Assembly (NCBI GenBank): GCA_934167735.1
Contig: CAKPLV010000035.1
Coordinates: 1-7,638, forward strand
DNA: 7,638 nt
Direction: 5' to 3'
Origin: an uncultured Clostridia bacterium
GTDB taxonomy: Bacteria; Bacillota; Clostridia; TANB77; CAG-508
In this document: positions 6,001 to 7,638 of the stretch, piece by piece
How the letters are laid out: the number at the start of each line of letters is the position of its first letter
How positions within the stretch are numbered: position 1 is the stretch's first letter
Notes under the pieces: generated by a model
Told to the model about the DNA's origin: nothing
Databases searched by the model: none
The model's input: the letters and a program-made list of their open reading frames with translations, nothing else
Made by a program: the position numbers and the translations under genes

Positions 6001-7638
6001 ACAAGAAACAATAGAAAGATTGTTTGAACATTATATGAATACAATAAAATCTATAATGAATGATATTAATGTAAAAATAAAAGATATAGATATTGTGCCA
6101 GAAAAAGAAAAAAATATGATCTTATATGACTTTAATAATACTAAGTTGGACTATCCAAAGAATCAAATAGTTACTGAATTATTTGAAGAACAAGTAAGAA
6201 AATCATCAAATAAAATTGCAGTAGTTTTTGGAGAAAAACATATAACATATAAAGAGTTAAACCAAAAATCAAATCAAATAGCAAATTATTTAAGAAAAAA
6301 TGGAATAAAACCAAATGATATTGTTGGAGTTATGCTTCCAAGAAGAATAGAATTAATACATACATTAATAGGAATAATAAAATCAGGGGCATGCTATATT
6401 CCTATAGATCCAGAATATCCAGAACAAAGGATACAATACATGCTTGAGAATAGTAATGCAAAATTATTAATAACAAATAATGAATTATATGATAAAATAA
6501 ATTATGAAAATAAAGTTTCTGTGGATTATGATAATATTGAAATATATTCACAAGCCAACGAAAATTTGAAGCCAATCAGTAAACCTGAAGATCTAGCATA
6601 TGTAATATTTACATCAGGTTCAACAGGAAAGCCTAAAGGAGTAAAGATTACAAATAAGAATTTATATAATTTTATTATAGGAATAAAGAAAGAAATCCCA
6701 TTCGAAGAAAATAAAACAATGGTATCTGTAACAACAATATGTTTTGACATTTTTGGATTAGAATTATGGGGAACACTAACATCTGGAATGAAAATGGTAT
6801 TAGCTAATGAAGAAGAACAGCATATTCCGTCATTATTAAATGAACTATGTATAAAAAATAATGTAAATATGATACAAACAACACCATCAAGATATTCATT
6901 GATAATGGAAGAAGGGCAAAATGTAGAATTTTTTAAAAATATAACAGATATACTAGTTGGAGGAGAAGCTGTTACAGAACAAATAGTGTCTGAAATGAGG
7001 CAATATTCAAATGCTAGAATATTTGATGTATATGGACCAACAGAAACAACAATATGGTCTACAGTTAAAGAATTAATTGGAAAAGAAAAAATAAATATAG
7101 GTAGACCAATTGCTAATACACAAGTATATGTTCTTGATAAAGAATTAAAAGTTGTTCCAATAGGTATTGCTGGAGAATTATATATTTCTGGTGATGGAGT
7201 TGGAAATGGGTATTTAAATAGAGAAGATTTAACTGCTGAAAGATATATAAAAAATCCTTACATAGAAAATAGTATAATGTATAAAACCGGTGACATATGT
7301 AAATTTCTTGAGAATGGAGAATTATATTATCTTGGTAGAGAAGATGGACAAGTAAAGATTAGAGGATTAAGAATTGAACTAGAAGAAATCGAAAAAAAGA
7401 TTTTAGAAGTACCTGGAATACAAAAAACAAAAGTAATAAAACAAACAATTGGAAATAGAGAAATAATTTCAGCATATTTCATTGCAAATAAACGAATAAG
7501 TATTAAAGAACTTAGAGAATATTTGCACAAAAATTTACCACAATACATGATTCCGTCTTATTTTACACCATTAGATAGTTTTCCATATACTCCAAATGGA
7601 AAAATTGATAAAAATAAATTACCAATACCAAATGGAAT
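1688..7638 (+). CDS. Non-ribosomal peptide synthetase, C-A-T-C-A, incomplete at the window end
   Basis: A cytosolic multidomain enzyme that activates amino acids as adenylates, loads them on a phosphopantetheine arm and joins them. The frame is open for 1983 codons with no stop, so the 3' part is missing. Domains in order, with approximate residues: condensation 1 (1-440), adenylation 1 (459-950), carrier 1 (955-1030, modified serine S992 in LGGDSL), condensation 2 (1048-1480), adenylation 2 (1496 to the end, with A10 lysine K1972). The start is set by the strong AAAGGTGG site. The first condensation domain begins at residue 8, leaving no room for an N-terminal docking or acyl-ligase domain. 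Both adenylation pockets resemble the glycine code. There is no epimerase or methyltransferase between the domains. The gene has its own promoter and diverges from the HtrA-like gene. A carrier domain and a release domain (thioesterase or reductase) are expected beyond the window. I do not recognise a specific named product. Confidence 0.95.
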   Translation, partial: MSEEIEELSNSQKSIWLTEQYYQDSNINNICGTAIIKEKVDFEKLQKSIELVCQKNDNFKLKFFIDNGIVKQTLSNQLNKIDIINVANKKELEQIREEIVQQKFKIDNSLLYKFYIFKFSNGEGAFTLNIHHLISDAWTLAFICNEIIKTYSQLKNNKEIKEEKNYSYLDYLKTEKEYMKSEKFLKDKEYWLEKYNKIPEVAEILGSSTKKQGLIDSSAKRINIKLEKQNIEEIKSYCKTNKISLYNFFMAIYSIYIAEITGLNEFAIGTPILNRTNYKEKNTAGMFINIAPFKINYRENIKFEEYLKEVSIDSLNMLKHQKYSYQCLLEELRQREKNIPNLYNILLSYQITNAQMSGEDVKYNTEWTFNGNCAEDIDIQIYDLNDTGSLNVSYDYKTSKYTEKDIKDIHKRIINIIKQVIQNNDILIKDIEIITDEEKNKIEGFNKTELKYDKTETVVDMFEKQVKQNPNKIAIICNDTKITYEQLNEKANILANEMQKNGVKQEDIIGLMQYRSVEMIISILAILKCGATYLPIDPEYPEDRISYMLENSESKTVLVDNQTEKLIKEKVTTINVEKVDFSNKNTNIQKIKIPANSVAYMIYTSGSTGKPKGVQVTNQNLSNFIKGVKEKIDFSSDKVMVSVTTICFDIFGLEIWGSLTSGITLVVANEEEQNTPALLNKLCVKNNVNIIQTTPSRYSVIFEEKQNIQFTKKLTDILVGGEAINKKLLLEMQKKTNVKIFNMYGPTETTIWSTIKELTNEKEITVGKPIANTQCYILNKNGKMLPIGTPGELYIGGDGVSRGYFKREELNKEKFVNSKYSHKGKIYNTNDLAYYKENGEIVHLGRTDFQIKIRGFRVELGEIENAIEKNPKVKQAVVVMKKLNNGHDALIGYYTTSENNENIEKKIREELLKQLPKYMVPQYLMKIDNMPYTPNGKVDRKALPEFNVENSKKKYVKIRDEIDEELVKMIEKMLQIKNISLNDKLLELGGDSLTAITLSTKILSKYNVQINIKDIMSDYTIKDMADYIRKNQIKENIKVKIGKAKEQEYYQLSSAQRRIYYNVKMIEENTVYNMPGAILIDTILDSEKVQKVFERIINRHSTLRTTFEIVGEKVVQKIHEKVDFTVPVYKNTESDIEQIEKKFIKPFDLEKSPLLRVELHYIDNKKTLLLLDTHHIIMDGTALNNLIIEFNRLYNGEDVKNIPIQYKDYAVWENEYNNSSLIKIPENYWLNKFKDSDFAPLNLPYDYKFSGDRTYKGNRISNKVNEKEFRKTERYAKKIGVSPYMFFIATFFILLYKYTGQDDINIGTPIANRNRNETKRMIGMFVNNIVLRGKINPEETFDEFLDEIKDQLLEDLTYQPYPFDMLIRKLKVELDTSRNPLFDVMFTYQNKQENIVKIGDKETQIIEINNNISKFNLSLEIQPKTQTINIEYCTDLFKQETIERLFEHYMNTIKSIMNDINVKIKDIDIVPEKEKNMILYDFNNTKLDYPKNQIVTELFEEQVRKSSNKIAVVFGEKHITYKELNQKSNQIANYLRKNGIKPNDIVGVMLPRRIELIHTLIGIIKSGACYIPIDPEYPEQRIQYMLENSNAKLLITNNELYDKINYENKVSVDYDNIEIYSQANENLKPISKPEDLAYVIFTSGSTGKPKGVKITNKNLYNFIIGIKKEIPFEENKTMVSVTTICFDIFGLELWGTLTSGMKMVLANEEEQHIPSLLNELCIKNNVNMIQTTPSRYSLIMEEGQNVEFFKNITDILVGGEAVTEQIVSEMRQYSNARIFDVYGPTETTIWSTVKELIGKEKINIGRPIANTQVYVLDKELKVVPIGIAGELYISGDGVGNGYLNREDLTAERYIKNPYIENSIMYKTGDICKFLENGELYYLGREDGQVKIRGLRIELEEIEKKILEVPGIQKTKVIKQTIGNREIISAYFIANKRISIKELREYLHKNLPQYMIPSYFTPLDSFPYTPNGKIDKNKLPIPNG
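3062..4537 (+). other. NRPS domain: adenylation domain 1 (A1), glycine-like code
   Basis: Residues about 459-950. Core motifs seen: ITYEQL (482-487), KCGATYLPID (528-537), the phosphate loop YTSGSTGKPKG (603-613), FDIF (648-651), YGPTE (744-748), GELYIGGDGVSRGY (791-804), the hinge region GRTDFQIKIRG (845-855) and NGKVDR with catalytic K937. Pocket residues aligned by hand to the GrsA phenylalanine domain are D649, I650, L653, Q692, L718, G720, M743, I751, W752 and K937. From memory this is one change from a published glycine signature (DILQLGLIWK). Motif A7 is odd: NTND (828-831) instead of TGD, although the aspartate is kept. Confidence 0.9.
4550..4777 (+). other. NRPS domain: peptidyl carrier (thiolation) domain 1
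   Basis: Residues about 955-1030. The motif LGGDSL (988-993) carries S992 (codon 4661-4663), the expected attachment site for the 4'-phosphopantetheine arm. A phosphopantetheinyl transferase is required and is not encoded in the window. The next condensation domain starts within about 20 residues, so no tailoring domain is inserted here. Confidence 0.93.
4829..6127 (+). other. NRPS domain: condensation domain 2 (C2), LCL-like
   Basis: Residues about 1048-1480. It opens with LSSAQRRIYY (1052-1061) and the YNMPGA segment common in elongating condensation domains. The catalytic motif HHIIMDG (1174-1180) is complete. IGTPIANR (1306-1313), GMFVNN (1323-1328) and RNPLFDVMFTYQN (1378-1390) follow. 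The preceding module has no epimerase, and the motifs look like the LCL type, which joins two L or achiral residues. The expected reaction is peptide bond formation between the residues loaded by modules 1 and 2. Confidence 0.92.
6173..7638 (+). other. NRPS domain: adenylation domain 2 (A2), glycine-like code
   Basis: Residues about 1496-1983, with all main core motifs: ITYKEL, CYIPIDPEYP, FTSGSTGKPKG (1641-1651), FDIF (1686-1689), YGPTE (1782-1786), a normal YKTGD (1865-1869), GREDGQVKIRG (1883-1893) and NGKID with K1972. The pocket read by hand is D1687, I1688, L1691, Q1730, L1756, G1758, V1781, I1789, W1790 and K1972, which differs from the A1 pocket only at the M/V position. Glycine is the best guess. 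The carrier domain that should follow lies outside the window. Confidence 0.9.

Noticed and set aside
3602..7066. Direct repeat or transposon duplication at the nucleotide level
   Set aside because: The similarity between the two adenylation regions follows protein motifs with many silent differences. It is explained by homologous modules, not a recent mobile repeat.
6526..7548. Minus-strand open frames opposite the second adenylation domain
   Set aside because: Same reason as above. One resembles the antisense frame opposite the first adenylation domain only because the two domains are homologous.
1..7638. CRISPR array, insertion sequence or phage genes
   Set aside because: No regularly spaced repeats, transposase motifs or phage-type reading frames are visible on either strand.

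Overview
The window looks like chromosomal DNA of a very AT-rich, low-GC Gram-positive bacterium, most likely a clostridial (possibly gut-associated) Firmicute. This rests on the strong bias to A/T-ending codons (AGA, ATA, TTA, AAA), clean sigma-A type promoters (TTGNNN, 16-17 bp, TATAAT-like), strong purine-rich Shine-Dalgarno sites, a genome-encoded CCA on a tRNA, and standard use of TGG for Trp with no in-frame TGA. The species cannot be named from the sequence alone.

Left part (1-1612), all on the minus strand. In transcription order from right to left: a membrane-anchored HtrA/DegP-type trypsin-like serine protease with one PDZ domain (428-1555), a long-loop hairpin that probably ends it (336-394), tRNA-Arg(ACG) with its own promoter and terminator, and tRNA-Pro(TGG), which runs to the window edge and also has its own promoter. 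These look like housekeeping genes.

Intergenic control region (1556-1687). The protease and the large gene to the right diverge. A self-complementary hexamer TTGCAA at 1618-1623 is well placed as the -35 box for both directions: 17 bp from TATACT on the plus strand and 16 bp from TATAAT on the minus strand. A perfect 14-bp A/T inverted repeat covers the minus-strand -10 box.

Right part (1688-7638, plus strand). One uninterrupted reading frame of 1983 codons runs off the window end. It is a non-ribosomal peptide synthetase with domain order C-A-T-C-A, so one complete module plus a second module cut after the A10 motif of its adenylation domain. The first condensation domain starts at residue 8 and has HHxxxDA instead of HHxxxDG. 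The second is a typical LCL-like domain, with no epimerase before it. The specificity residues read by hand are D-I-L-Q-L-G-M-I-W-K and D-I-L-Q-L-G-V-I-W-K, both close to the known glycine code. The inferred product is an N-terminally capped (perhaps N-acylated) peptide that begins Gly-Gly. The release domain and any further modules lie beyond the window. The protease and the synthetase may share promoter DNA, but nothing here shows that they act together.
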